A DNA stretch of 55,261 bases from Candidatus Binatia bacterium (GTDB lineage Bacteria; Desulfobacterota; Binatia; HRBIN30), in assembly GCA_023150935.1 (NCBI GenBank), contig JAKLJW010000036.1, forward strand, positions 1 through 55,261, given 5' to 3'. This document shows, in pieces, positions 43,266 to 52,060 of the stretch (within the stretch, counting starts at the first letter, position 1; each line of letters opens with the position of its first letter). The position numbers and the translations under genes are program-made. Under the pieces are notes generated by a model that did no database searches, was not told the DNA's origin, and saw only the letters and a list, made by a program, of their open reading frames with translations.

Positions 43266-43771
43266 TAACCCCTCTTCTTCAGGAACTGCAGGTAGACGCC
43301 GGCGTTGTAGTAATTGCGTACGCGGCGGATGCGCCCGTCGCGCACCTCGATTAGCGTTACGCCGTCGATCGGGACCGCCTTGCCGCTCGGATGCGTTTGC
43401 TGCAACTGCCACTCGATCGCGACGACGTCGCCCTGAGAAAGCTTGCGCTTCGCGGTGTAAACGCGATCCCGCCAGAGCGCGTTGCTGCGATCAAGCCAGT
43501 CTCGCACCGCTACCGGCCGCAGCGGCTGCATCAGCGTCGGGTCCCGCAACTCGGCGTCGGCGTCGAGCAGGCGCAGCGCCTGCTCCGAATCGTGACTGTT
43601 GAGCGCATCGAGCCAGCGCTGCCCGACGTCGTTGCGGTCATCCTGAGCACAGCCCGCCACGGCCAGACATGCGGCCAACGCCAACGCCGTCAGTCCGAAG
43701 CGGCCGCGCCGTCCCGCGGGCGCCACGTCCGGCGTGCGATCGGTTGCCCCGCGTGCTGTCGACTCGTTCAT
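43265..43771 (-). CDS. SnoaL-like lipoprotein
   Basis: A 168-residue protein. The signal peptide ends Val-Ala-Gly-Cys (Cys41), a good lipobox. The mature part has the NTF2/SnoaL pattern: RWLDALNSHDSEQALRLLD, then VAIEWQLQQ, GVTLIEVRDGRIRRVRNYYN. Such folds are small cone-shaped binding or isomerase domains. It is periplasmic and lipid-anchored. Its stop codon overlaps the ATG of the AlgX-like gene, so it may supply a cofactor-binding or assembly partner for it. The C-terminal part of the cyclase at 3773 has a similar fold, though clearly distant. Confidence 0.82.
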   Translation of the reverse strand: MNESTARGATDRTPDVAPAGRRGRFGLTALALAACLAVAGCAQDDRNDVGQRWLDALNSHDSEQALRLLDADAELRDPTLMQPLRPVAVRDWLDRSNALWRDRVYTAKRKLSQGDVVAIEWQLQQTHPSGKAVPIDGVTLIEVRDGRIRRVRNYYNAGVYLQFLKKRG

Positions 43772-43830
43772 GCCCGTTTCCTTTCCTTCGCCGCGGCCCG
43801 CGCGTCGCGACAACTGCCCGGCGGCCGATG

Positions 43831-44616
43831 CTATGGCCGGCACACGGCCAGCAAGTCCAGCGCATCGGCCGTTTCCTCCCGGATCGCGAAATCCTCCGGG
43901 CCGATCGCCGGGGTGCCGCCGCTGCCCGCCGCTATGTTGCGGCGCACCAGCTTCGCCAGACGCGGATACGCCCACTCGATCAACGCCCGCGGCAGCAGCC
44001 GCCGCAGGTTCAACGGATCGAGCCGCAAGATGCGGTTCGCCTGCACGCCCCGCGCACGCTCGTAAGCCATCACCCGCTCGTTGCCGCACACGCCGCGCAT
44101 CTCGACCTGCCCGAACACGCCGCGCAAGACGCCCTCCAGCTCGTCGGCGAAATACTCGTGCACGTGATACGGGTTCTCGACGAACGAGTTCGCCTTGTTC
44201 GGCGTCGTGATCACCAGGCACCCGCCGGGCCGCAACACCCGCCGCACCTGCTCGAGAAACGGCCGCGGATCGACGAGGTGCTCGAGCACCTGAAAGTTGC
44301 ACACGACGTCGAACTCCTCGCCGAGGTCGGCCAGCCGCTCCAGCGGGCACGCTCTGTACGCGAGGTTCCCCTGCCGGTAGCGCTCCGTCGCCACCGCAAT
44401 TGTGCCGGTAGAACGGTCCACCCCCAGCGCCCGCGTCGCCGTCTGCGCGAGCAGATGCGTGCCGTAGCCGTCGCCGCAGCCGGCATCGAGCACGACCTTG
44501 CCGCGCACGACCTCCTGCGCCCACCGATACGCCACCAGATGCCGCGCGAAATCCGCCGCAAACAACGGATCCCCGGCGACGAGCCGCTCTCCGGTGAAGA
44601 TGCCTGGTTGGTCCAT
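43831..44616 (-). CDS. SAM-dependent class I methyltransferase
   Basis: A 261-residue protein with motif I VVLDAGCGDGYGTHLL, acidic loop GVDRST, NFQVLEHLVDPRPFL, RRVLRPGG and VITTPNK. The family often methylates hydroxyl or carboxyl groups of glycans or quinones. It heads the minus-strand operon at 37012-44616, with a gap of 59 bases to the SnoaL-like gene. A larger frame reaching 44692 is not supported. Its place before surface-directed genes suggests glycan or lipid methylation. Confidence 0.86.
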   Translation of the reverse strand: MDQPGIFTGERLVAGDPLFAADFARHLVAYRWAQEVVRGKVVLDAGCGDGYGTHLLAQTATRALGVDRSTGTIAVATERYRQGNLAYRACPLERLADLGEEFDVVCNFQVLEHLVDPRPFLEQVRRVLRPGGCLVITTPNKANSFVENPYHVHEYFADELEGVLRGVFGQVEMRGVCGNERVMAYERARGVQANRILRLDPLNLRRLLPRALIEWAYPRLAKLVRRNIAAGSGGTPAIGPEDFAIREETADALDLLAVCRP

Positions 44617-45105
44617 ATGATTTAACGGGATGCCGCAATACGGTTGCGGGCCCTTTGCCGGAGCCTAGCGCGGGCTGGCGCCCGCAACCCAATGGTCGTC
44701 CCGTACTCGTACGCGTACCCGTACTCGTACGCGTACACGGAACGGTGTTGAGCCAACTGGCCCGTGTACGAGGACGTGTACCGCTTCGCTGCGTACGTGT
44801 ACGGGAGAATCTTGTTGCCCGGCTCAGAAACCTGGCGATCGCGGCTCAGGGCAGGCTGACCCCCGCAACCCAAAGCGAACAACCAGCCCGTTCGCCCCTG
44901 CCGAGCCTCTCCCTCGATACGCCGCCTGAGAAGACGGCGGCTACTCGGGACGAACGGCGGGACACTGCTGCCCCATGGCCTGAAGACTTCTTCGCACCGG
45001 GCGAGCAAACGCGGAAATCGTAAGTCAGAACAGGCTTCGCGGGGCTCTCGGCAGCGCCGAGACCTCCGCAGCCCGAACGGGTTTGGGGTGGATTTCATTG
45101 GCTCC
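44617..45105. repeat. 489-bp intergenic repeat block
   Basis: No gene seen. It contains two perfect tandem copies of an 18-bp unit (CCGTACTCGTACGCGTAC at 44701-44718 and 44719-44736) with a further GTAC-rich stretch and a stem pairing 44732-44740 with 44762-44770. GCGGGC-type palindromes lie at 44668-44690 and 44847-44872. A reverse-oriented family-A repeat copy spans 44911-45021. A shared 30-base piece, GCCGAGACCT near 45055 and CAGCCCGAACGG, recurs near 51970. Confidence 0.85.
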
Positions 45106-48100
45106 TCACTTTCCTCCCCGGTCAACCTTCCGCCGTGCCGCCGCGGCCGCTGCCGCTACCTGGTCATTGCCGTCGCCGGCGGCTTTGTCGAGGACGGTCG
45201 CACTGGCCGGGTCGCCGAGCTCTCCCAGCGCCCAGGCCGCCGCCAGCCGCACTTGTAGCACGGGATCGTCGAGGCCCGCTTCCAACGGTTTGCGCAGCTC
45301 CGGGTCGCGCAACGCCGCAGCCGTCCAGAACGCCGCCGTACGGGTTGCGTCGTCCACGCCCGACATCAACTTCGCCAGCTCCGCCCGCGCCGGCTCCGGT
45401 CGCTCCGCGTACGCGTCGACGAGCAGGGCCGCGGGGATAGCCCGGTCCTTGCGAAGGAGCTTGACGATCGCCGGCAGCAGCGACGCGCCGAAGCCGAGCT
45501 GTGCCAGACTCTCGGCGGCCTGAACGCGCAGCTCGGGGGCCTGTCCGGGGTCACCGAGCAGGCGGACGAGAAAAGGAATGACTACCCGATTCGGTTGCCG
45601 CGCGGCGACCCGGATCGCAAACGAGCGCAGCATCGGCGATTCCCACGGATTGTCGATCCATTGTATGAGCAGGTCGAGATCGACCGTGCGGGCGAACGCG
45701 GCGAAGGCACCCGGATCCGGCGGCGCAAACCACTGTTGCTCCTTCGCGGACTTGTTAGCTGCCGTGAACATGAGGCCGCCGAGCGCCCAACGATTCCAAG
45801 AGTCGGCGGCTTGCCACATGCGTAGCAGAGGCGGTAGCGATCCCGCGTCGCCGAGTTCCGCCACCACGCGGAAGAACAGCTCGCGCAGCTCCGGCGGCCC
45901 CGTGTAGTTCTCCAGTAGCAGCGCGATTGCCGCCGCACCTTCGGCGCTGCGGCTCTTGCGGATCAAACGCGCCAGCTTCTCCTGGGCGTCGGGCTCGGCG
46001 GCGCCGAGAGCCGCAGCCAGTCCGGGAACATCGGCTGCAGTCAATCCCTTCAGCGCGGCCGCGGCCGTTCGCGCCGGCGGTCCCGGGTTGTGTTCGAGCT
46101 CGGCGTGCCACAGGGCAATGGTGTCTCGCAGCCGCCCGGTGGCTTCGCCGGATCGATCCTGCCGCTCCGCCGTCGCTCCGGTGGGTCCGAGAACGTCGAG
46201 CGTATCGAACCGTCGCTCCAGCCTGTAATTGTCTCTGACGTGGCGCCGCAGCATGGCGTAGTACACGGGGGCGTGTCCGAAGAAGAGCGAATGATCGTGC
46301 AGAGCGACGATATACCGCGGCGGGCGCGCTCGCAGCGCATCGAGGACCTCGGCCTCGACATCGTGCCCGGGCCAGCCCGGGAAGAAATACCCGTGCCGGG
46401 TCGGGTTCTGCCGGTCGGCGAGGAACGAGACGATGTCGAGCGCCGGGAACGCGAAGACCGTGTCGTCGGATGCCGAATGCTCACGGAGGTAGCGCGCCGT
46501 GGACCCGAGGGCGAGAAACGGCCGCGCCGCCGCGGGTTCCAGAACCAGCGGCGCTCGCGTCCTGTCCAACCAAACGACCGCCCTATCGTCCCGCTCCCAC
46601 CAGGCGCGGGCGAGGTAGGAGATGCGGCCGAGCGCCGGGGCGACCAGCACGACGACGAGGGCGTAAACCGGCAGGGCCACGGCGCTCGCGACCAGGGTCC
46701 GCCCGCGCTTCGTGCGGGCCATGCCGCGCGCCCACACCTGCGCGAACAGGTGCAGCAGCCAGGCGCCCAGGATCAGTATCCCGGGCGATGCCGGTACCAG
46801 GTGCATGAAGTCGCTGCGCGGGTAGAGCTGCATGTGGGTCAGTGTCCCCGACAGCAGGAGAATAAGCAGGACGCCGAGTCGCGGGCCGTAGGCGCCGGCG
46901 CCTGCCCGTGCGCCCGCTTCCGCATCCTGCACCAGGGAGAGCGCCCGGCCACGCCAGGTTTGCAGGCCATACACGAGCAGCGCTGCCCACTGTGTCACCT
47001 GGATCAGCACGAAGGCGATGTCGCGGACGCGCATGACCACCGAACTCTGAAAACCCTCCACCATCGGCGGCGGATGCCGGATTAGCCATACCGTGGCGAT
47101 TATCAGACCGGCGACGAGCCCGCCGGTAACGATGCGGGGTGACAGCACCCGCCGGCGCATCAGGACGCCGACGGCGAATGCCGCTCCGAGTGCCGCGCTC
47201 AAGGCCAGGCCCCAGGCGCCGATCGGCGGGTACGCCATGTAATAGAAGCGATCGAAGCCCGTGCCGACGAACAGGATGGCGCGCAGGGCGGGCATCGTTC
47301 CGAGCCGCATCCAGAAATAGACCACCCACGGCAGGGTGACGGCGGCGAATCCCAGCGACAGTAGTACGAGGTTGCGCCACAGAACCGCCGGCGCCACTTG
47401 CCGCGCTACGCTGCGGGCCTGGGTCAGGGTCGCCTTGTACGCAATCAGCACGATCAGCGGCGCCGCAAACAGCAGGACGCCGCGCGCGCCGGCGCCGCGC
47501 GCGAACAGGTCGGTCAGGGCGACGGTGAGTGCCAGCGGTATGAGCCAGCGCACGATACTGGCCGACCGCGCGACCAGACGCGCGCCCCGGCCGGGGCGGC
47601 GTGCCGGGTCGAGACGCGGGACTTCGAGCAGGCACAGCGCCATCAGCAGCGCCGCAAGGTTGAGCAGGCCGCTGTTCGGCTTGAAGCCGAAGACGATGCC
47701 CGCACACAGCCCCGCCGCCAGCCACAGGCTGCCGCGGCCGGTCTCCCACCAGCGCACCACGCACACGACGCTGAGTTGCCAGAAGAGGGTCACGTACCAG
47801 ATCGGGTACGGGATGTTGAACGCGGCGAACTGGCCATCGTAGAAGGGGATGAAGGCGAGATACAGAAGGCCGCCGGCGGCGGCCGCCGCGCCGGAAGTGC
47901 CGAGGCGCCGCGCCAGCCAGTACATCAAGTAGACGCTGAGGCCGTTGATCGCCGCCAGGCACAGCCGCAGCACGACTACGTTGACGCCGAACAGCGAGAA
48001 GAGCGTCGTGTTCCACCGGTAAATCCCGGGTGTGTAGCCGGCGTGGAAGTCGACGTAGAGCGTCTGACCGAGATAGGTGCGGTAGATCTGGTAGATCAGG

Positions 48101-48246
48101 GTGCCTTCGTCGTCGAGGTTCAGTCCGTAAGGAGCCAGCGCCGCGAAGTAGGCGACCGCGACGACGAACAACAGCAACCCCCCGCCGCGGAAGCCGCGCG
48201 CCGAAGCCATTCTGCCGGTAGGCGATGAAATTTGCGGCGGCGCCAT
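45106..48246 (-). CDS. Large GT-C-like membrane protein with C-terminal HEAT-like repeats
   Basis: About 1046 residues. The first 600 have many membrane segments and an acidic first loop (APYGLNLDDEGTLIYQIYRT, then FHAGYTPGIYRW) like GT39/ArnT-type enzymes. Residues 700-1040 are helical pairs of HEAT type, such as RVQAAESLAQLG and VRLAAAWALGELGD, usually protein-binding. A membrane glycosyltransferase with a scaffold tail is unusual. The ATG at 48246 has AGGCAGGG upstream; a GTG at 48252 overlaps the stop of the gene before. The paralog upstream has the same layout. Confidence 0.82.
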   Translation of the reverse strand: MAPPQISSPTGRMASARGFRGGGLLLFVVAVAYFAALAPYGLNLDDEGTLIYQIYRTYLGQTLYVDFHAGYTPGIYRWNTTLFSLFGVNVVVLRLCLAAINGLSVYLMYWLARRLGTSGAAAAAGGLLYLAFIPFYDGQFAAFNIPYPIWYVTLFWQLSVVCVVRWWETGRGSLWLAAGLCAGIVFGFKPNSGLLNLAALLMALCLLEVPRLDPARRPGRGARLVARSASIVRWLIPLALTVALTDLFARGAGARGVLLFAAPLIVLIAYKATLTQARSVARQVAPAVLWRNLVLLSLGFAAVTLPWVVYFWMRLGTMPALRAILFVGTGFDRFYYMAYPPIGAWGLALSAALGAAFAVGVLMRRRVLSPRIVTGGLVAGLIIATVWLIRHPPPMVEGFQSSVVMRVRDIAFVLIQVTQWAALLVYGLQTWRGRALSLVQDAEAGARAGAGAYGPRLGVLLILLLSGTLTHMQLYPRSDFMHLVPASPGILILGAWLLHLFAQVWARGMARTKRGRTLVASAVALPVYALVVVLVAPALGRISYLARAWWERDDRAVVWLDRTRAPLVLEPAAARPFLALGSTARYLREHSASDDTVFAFPALDIVSFLADRQNPTRHGYFFPGWPGHDVEAEVLDALRARPPRYIVALHDHSLFFGHAPVYYAMLRRHVRDNYRLERRFDTLDVLGPTGATAERQDRSGEATGRLRDTIALWHAELEHNPGPPARTAAAALKGLTAADVPGLAAALGAAEPDAQEKLARLIRKSRSAEGAAAIALLLENYTGPPELRELFFRVVAELGDAGSLPPLLRMWQAADSWNRWALGGLMFTAANKSAKEQQWFAPPDPGAFAAFARTVDLDLLIQWIDNPWESPMLRSFAIRVAARQPNRVVIPFLVRLLGDPGQAPELRVQAAESLAQLGFGASLLPAIVKLLRKDRAIPAALLVDAYAERPEPARAELAKLMSGVDDATRTAAFWTAAALRDPELRKPLEAGLDDPVLQVRLAAAWALGELGDPASATVLDKAAGDGNDQVAAAAAAARRKVDRGGK

Positions 48247-48248
48247 GT

Positions 48249-51200
48249 TCACCCTGCCTGTGCCTGTAGCCGCTCCATCGCGGCGGCGGCAAAGCCGCGC
48301 ACGACGACGTCAGGGTCGGCCAGCGCGGCACGAATTGTCGCGGTTGCGGTCGCACCAGCGGTGCGGCCGAGAGCCCAGATGCCGGCGGCGCGCACCCGCG
48401 GCTGCGGCGCCGCGGCGGCCTCCCGCAGGGACGGCACCAGGGCCTGCCATTGCAGGACGCCGGCGAGGAACGCCACCACCTCCCGCTGCTCCGGGTCGCC
48501 TTCTCGCAGTGCCCGTAGCAACACCGGCTCGGCGGCGGCCGGGTGCGCCCGGCTCCAGGTCAGGGCGAGGCTCGGGGCCAGTGCCGGGCTCGCGGGCACC
48601 AGCGCGAGAATACGCTCGAGAGTTGCGGCATCGTCGTCCAGCGCCGCCAGGGCGGCGACTGCGGCGACTTGCAGGCCGGAGTTCGGGTCTTCGGCGAGGC
48701 GCCGCAGGTCGGACAGGAGCGCGTCCCGGTCGGCATCGGCGCCGGCGCGGTCGCGTCCGAGGGCCCAGGTGGCGAACAGGCGCAGGCGCACGTCGGTATC
48801 CGCCGACACCACCCAGTGCCGCAGCACGTCGCGCAGCGCCCACACGTTGAAGAGCTGCAAGCCCGCATCGCCCGAAGCGGCTGCGGTGCCCTGGCGCAGA
48901 ACGTCCTGCGACGCAAGGCGGACCGGAGCGCTCGCTGCCGCCACGTCGAGGGACGCCGCGCCGAACTGGAAGGGTTCCAGCAAACCGCGGATGGCGATGT
49001 TGAACAGCGCCGTCGAGACGGCGTCGCGGGCCGGCCCATTTTCGGGCAGGGGCGCGCGCAGAAGACGGGCCGCGGCCCGGGCATCGCCAAGCTCGCCGAC
49101 GACCCGGAGGGCAAAGAGAGCCGCCGGCGGGGATGCCGCGAGTTGGCCGTTCGCGAACAGTTCGGCGAGCGCAAGGGCAGCTTCGGGCGAATCGGTCTCG
49201 CGCGCCCGCTGCAACAGTGCAGTTGCGGTGCGCGCATCGGCGGCGGCCAGACAGGCTCCCAGGGCGGCGCTATCGCCGTCGGTGACGCGGCGCTCGCAGA
49301 CCGTGGACGCGGGGTCGTCCGCGGACGGGGAAACCTCGCTTTGCGGCGCGGCATCGAACGGCGGTGCCGCGTCGCCGGCGCGCACCAGCAGCGCGAACGT
49401 CCCGGCGCGTCCCACCGGCCGGTACCCGGCCCTGATGTGCTCGCGCAACATGAAGAAGTACGCGGGGGAGTCCGAGAAGTAGAGCGGGGCGGGGTTGGCG
49501 ACGACGGCGAAACGCGGCGGTTGCCGGGTCAGCGCATCGACGACTTCCGCCTCGACGATATGGTCCGGCCAGCCGGAGTAGAAGTAACCGATGCGCGCCG
49601 GGGTGTGCAGACCGGCAAGGAAACACAGAAGGTCGAGGTTGGGGAACGTGAACAGTCGATCGCCGGGCTGCTGCGCACGTTCCAGGTAGTCGACGACCGC
49701 GGCCAGATCGCGCATCGGCTGCCCGCTGCCGTCGGCGCGTACGAGCAGCGGCGCGCGTTTGAGTGGCACCGAAACCAGGCCGCTGCGTTCCGGCGCGAAC
49801 GGGTACATGGCCACGTCCACGCATAGGGCCAGTTGCGGTGCCGCGATGACGACGAGTCCGGCGGCCACGGCCGCTACGACCGTGCCGTCCAGCAGGCTTC
49901 CGATCCGAACCGGCAGGCCGGCACGCCACAGCGCCACCAGCCAGTAAGACAGGGCAGCGGCGAGGACGAGGGTGAACGGGGCGGAGAACACGAGGTGGAA
50001 GAAGTCGCTGCGCGGATAGACGGTCAGATACAGGAACAGCGCGGCGACGAGAAGCAGCAGTAGATCGCGCCGGCGTTGTGCCCCTCCGGGTCGGCCGTCC
50101 ATTCGGTCGGCAACCCCGGCCGACAGGCAGCCGATCGCGGCCCAGTGGACGAGTATTGCCGCGGCGAAGCTGGCATCCTGGACGCGCATCAGGACGGAGC
50201 GCTGGAAGCCCTCGGGCATCGGCGCGGCGAGTCCCAACCATGCCGCGGTGCCCGCCACCAGGGCGAACAGGCCGGCAAGGAGCGACCGGCCCGAGACCCG
50301 GCCGCGACTGCACGCGTACGCCATGGCGACAAGCCCGGCGAGACCGGCAGCCAGCGCCGCGTCGCGCCACGCCGGCGGACGGTAAGCGAGATAGAAGAAC
50401 TGCTCGTAGCCCGCGTCGATAAACAGTACTTCACGGGCGAATCGCGTCCAGCCGAGCTGCCAGAGATAGTAGGCGAGCCACGGGCCGCTGACGACTGCGA
50501 AGCCGGCGAGTAGCGAGCCGGTCGCCGCGATTCCCCCTGGTCCGTGCCCGGAAACGGCTCGCTCCGGATATGCGAGCAGGCAAACGGCGGTCAGGGCAAC
50601 GATCGGAAGGACGAGCAGCAGCCCTTCCTGTCCGAACAGGTGACTGCGGAACACCACCGCCACGCCGCCGAGCACGGCGGCCGGCACGAGCCAGTTCGCG
50701 GCAATGGTTTTCCACGGCCGCCCCGGCGCGCTCTGTGTTTCGGCGTTGCACAGGAAGCTCACACTGAGCACGGCTGCCGCGAGATTGAACAGGCCACTGT
50801 TGGGCTTGAACGAGAAGTTCAAGCCGGCGAGGGCGCCCGCCAGCAGCAGCCAGACCGCCCGCCCGTCCGCGCTCCAGCGCCGCAGGGCGTGTATCCCGAC
50901 GGCCCACAGCAGGATTGCGTACCAGGCCGGATAAACGACGTTGAACGAACACGATACCGCCGGGACCACCGGCAGCAGTGCGGCATAGGCGAACGCCCCG
51001 AGCGCCGCGTAGCGCGGCGGTACGAGCGTGCGGGCCAGGGTGTAGAGCACCAGTACGGTAACGGCGTGAACGAGCACAAGCGCGGCGCGCAGTACCAGCA
51101 GGTTCGTTCCGAACACGTCGAGCAGAAGAGCGTGCCAGTAAAAGAAACCCGGGGTGTACCCGCTGATGAAGTCGATGTAGGGCCGCTGACCGTGCAGGGT

Positions 51201-51398
51201 GCGGTCGATGAGGTAGACCGTGCCGCCCTCCTCGCCGACGTTGAGCCCGTACGGGGCGAGCAGTCCGAAGTAGGCGAGGGCGGCTGCGAACACGCCGAGG
51301 CGCTGCCAGCGTTCGGGGTGTTTCAATAGAAACCTCTTCCGTGCAGGATTTGAGCCCGCCCGGATAAAACGTGCGCTCCGCGCGCCTTCACCACGCAT
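48249..51398 (-). CDS. Large GT-C-like membrane protein with C-terminal HEAT-like repeats, paralog
   Basis: About 1049 residues, paralogous to the next gene over its whole length. The acidic loop is APYGLNVGEEGGTVYLIDRT (GEE in place of DDE) followed by FISGYTPGFFYW, so the first Asp of the pair is missing. The membrane part ends at about 600. The C-terminus has HEAT-like repeats (VAAVAALAALDDDA, VRAAGIWALGRTAG). ATG at 51398 is the best ATG; a TTG at 51326 with AGAGG upstream could be the true start. Its stop lies 2 nt before the ATG of the gene at 45106, so the two form an operon. Confidence 0.8.
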   Translation of the reverse strand: MRGEGARSARFIRAGSNPARKRFLLKHPERWQRLGVFAAALAYFGLLAPYGLNVGEEGGTVYLIDRTLHGQRPYIDFISGYTPGFFYWHALLLDVFGTNLLVLRAALVLVHAVTVLVLYTLARTLVPPRYAALGAFAYAALLPVVPAVSCSFNVVYPAWYAILLWAVGIHALRRWSADGRAVWLLLAGALAGLNFSFKPNSGLFNLAAAVLSVSFLCNAETQSAPGRPWKTIAANWLVPAAVLGGVAVVFRSHLFGQEGLLLVLPIVALTAVCLLAYPERAVSGHGPGGIAATGSLLAGFAVVSGPWLAYYLWQLGWTRFAREVLFIDAGYEQFFYLAYRPPAWRDAALAAGLAGLVAMAYACSRGRVSGRSLLAGLFALVAGTAAWLGLAAPMPEGFQRSVLMRVQDASFAAAILVHWAAIGCLSAGVADRMDGRPGGAQRRRDLLLLLVAALFLYLTVYPRSDFFHLVFSAPFTLVLAAALSYWLVALWRAGLPVRIGSLLDGTVVAAVAAGLVVIAAPQLALCVDVAMYPFAPERSGLVSVPLKRAPLLVRADGSGQPMRDLAAVVDYLERAQQPGDRLFTFPNLDLLCFLAGLHTPARIGYFYSGWPDHIVEAEVVDALTRQPPRFAVVANPAPLYFSDSPAYFFMLREHIRAGYRPVGRAGTFALLVRAGDAAPPFDAAPQSEVSPSADDPASTVCERRVTDGDSAALGACLAAADARTATALLQRARETDSPEAALALAELFANGQLAASPPAALFALRVVGELGDARAAARLLRAPLPENGPARDAVSTALFNIAIRGLLEPFQFGAASLDVAAASAPVRLASQDVLRQGTAAASGDAGLQLFNVWALRDVLRHWVVSADTDVRLRLFATWALGRDRAGADADRDALLSDLRRLAEDPNSGLQVAAVAALAALDDDAATLERILALVPASPALAPSLALTWSRAHPAAAEPVLLRALREGDPEQREVVAFLAGVLQWQALVPSLREAAAAPQPRVRAAGIWALGRTAGATATATIRAALADPDVVVRGFAAAAMERLQAQAG

Positions 51399-52060
51399 GA
51401 CACTGCCACAGCACGGCAACAGCACCCCGCCACGGAGTCAGGTTCCTCTCCCGGCGGGAGAGGTCAGGTGAGGGGATGAGATGAAATGAGGCACGGGCGT
51501 CACGACAGCACCCCGCCACGGAGTCAGGTTCCTCTCCCGGCGGGAGAGGTCAGGTGAGGGGATGAAACGAGACTGCCGTCCGGTATGGGTGTCGGCGCCG
51601 GCGTGGTCGGGCAGTTCGTAATGCGATCGGGTCATTTTCGCAGCCGCCGGTGCGCGGTTGATCACACCCCCTCACCTGACCTCTCCCTGTGGGAGAGGAA
51701 CCTGACTCCGCAGCGGGGTGCTGTTGCCGTGGTGCGCCGGGGGGATCCCCTCACCTGACCTCTCCCGCCGGGAGAGGAACCTGACTCCGCAGCGGGGTGC
51801 CGGCGTGGCGCTGGTGCCCGGTTGGCTCTCATCTCCTCACTGAGTTCGATCGCACCGCCTCACCTGACCTCTTCCAGCAAGGGTGCCGGCGAAGGGCCCG
51901 CGTCGCGAAGGCATCCCGAGGTCCCCCGCGTGGGCCCAGGACTCGTTCTTCGCGACGGTTTCGGCGGTGCCGAGACCTGCTCAGCCCGAACGGTGTTGGG
52001 CCCGATCGCGTCCGGGTGGTGTCGATCGATCGACGATGCGGCGCCGATTCGTGGCCCCGG
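51399..52060. repeat. 662-bp intergenic repeat block with opposing arrays
   Basis: No gene seen. Two forward copies of the CTCTCCC/GGGAGAG unit lie at 51421-51561 and two and a half reverse copies at 51666-51860, with about 100 bases of unrelated sequence between. This repeats the head-to-head layout seen at 27.9-28.8 kb, but without a DUF559 remnant. The last 200 bases include a short GCCGAGACCT piece also found near 45055. Confidence 0.85.

Noticed and set aside
46583..48355. 590-codon minus-strand frame
   Set aside because: Same-strand shadow of the GT-C/HEAT gene in another frame, Arg-rich.
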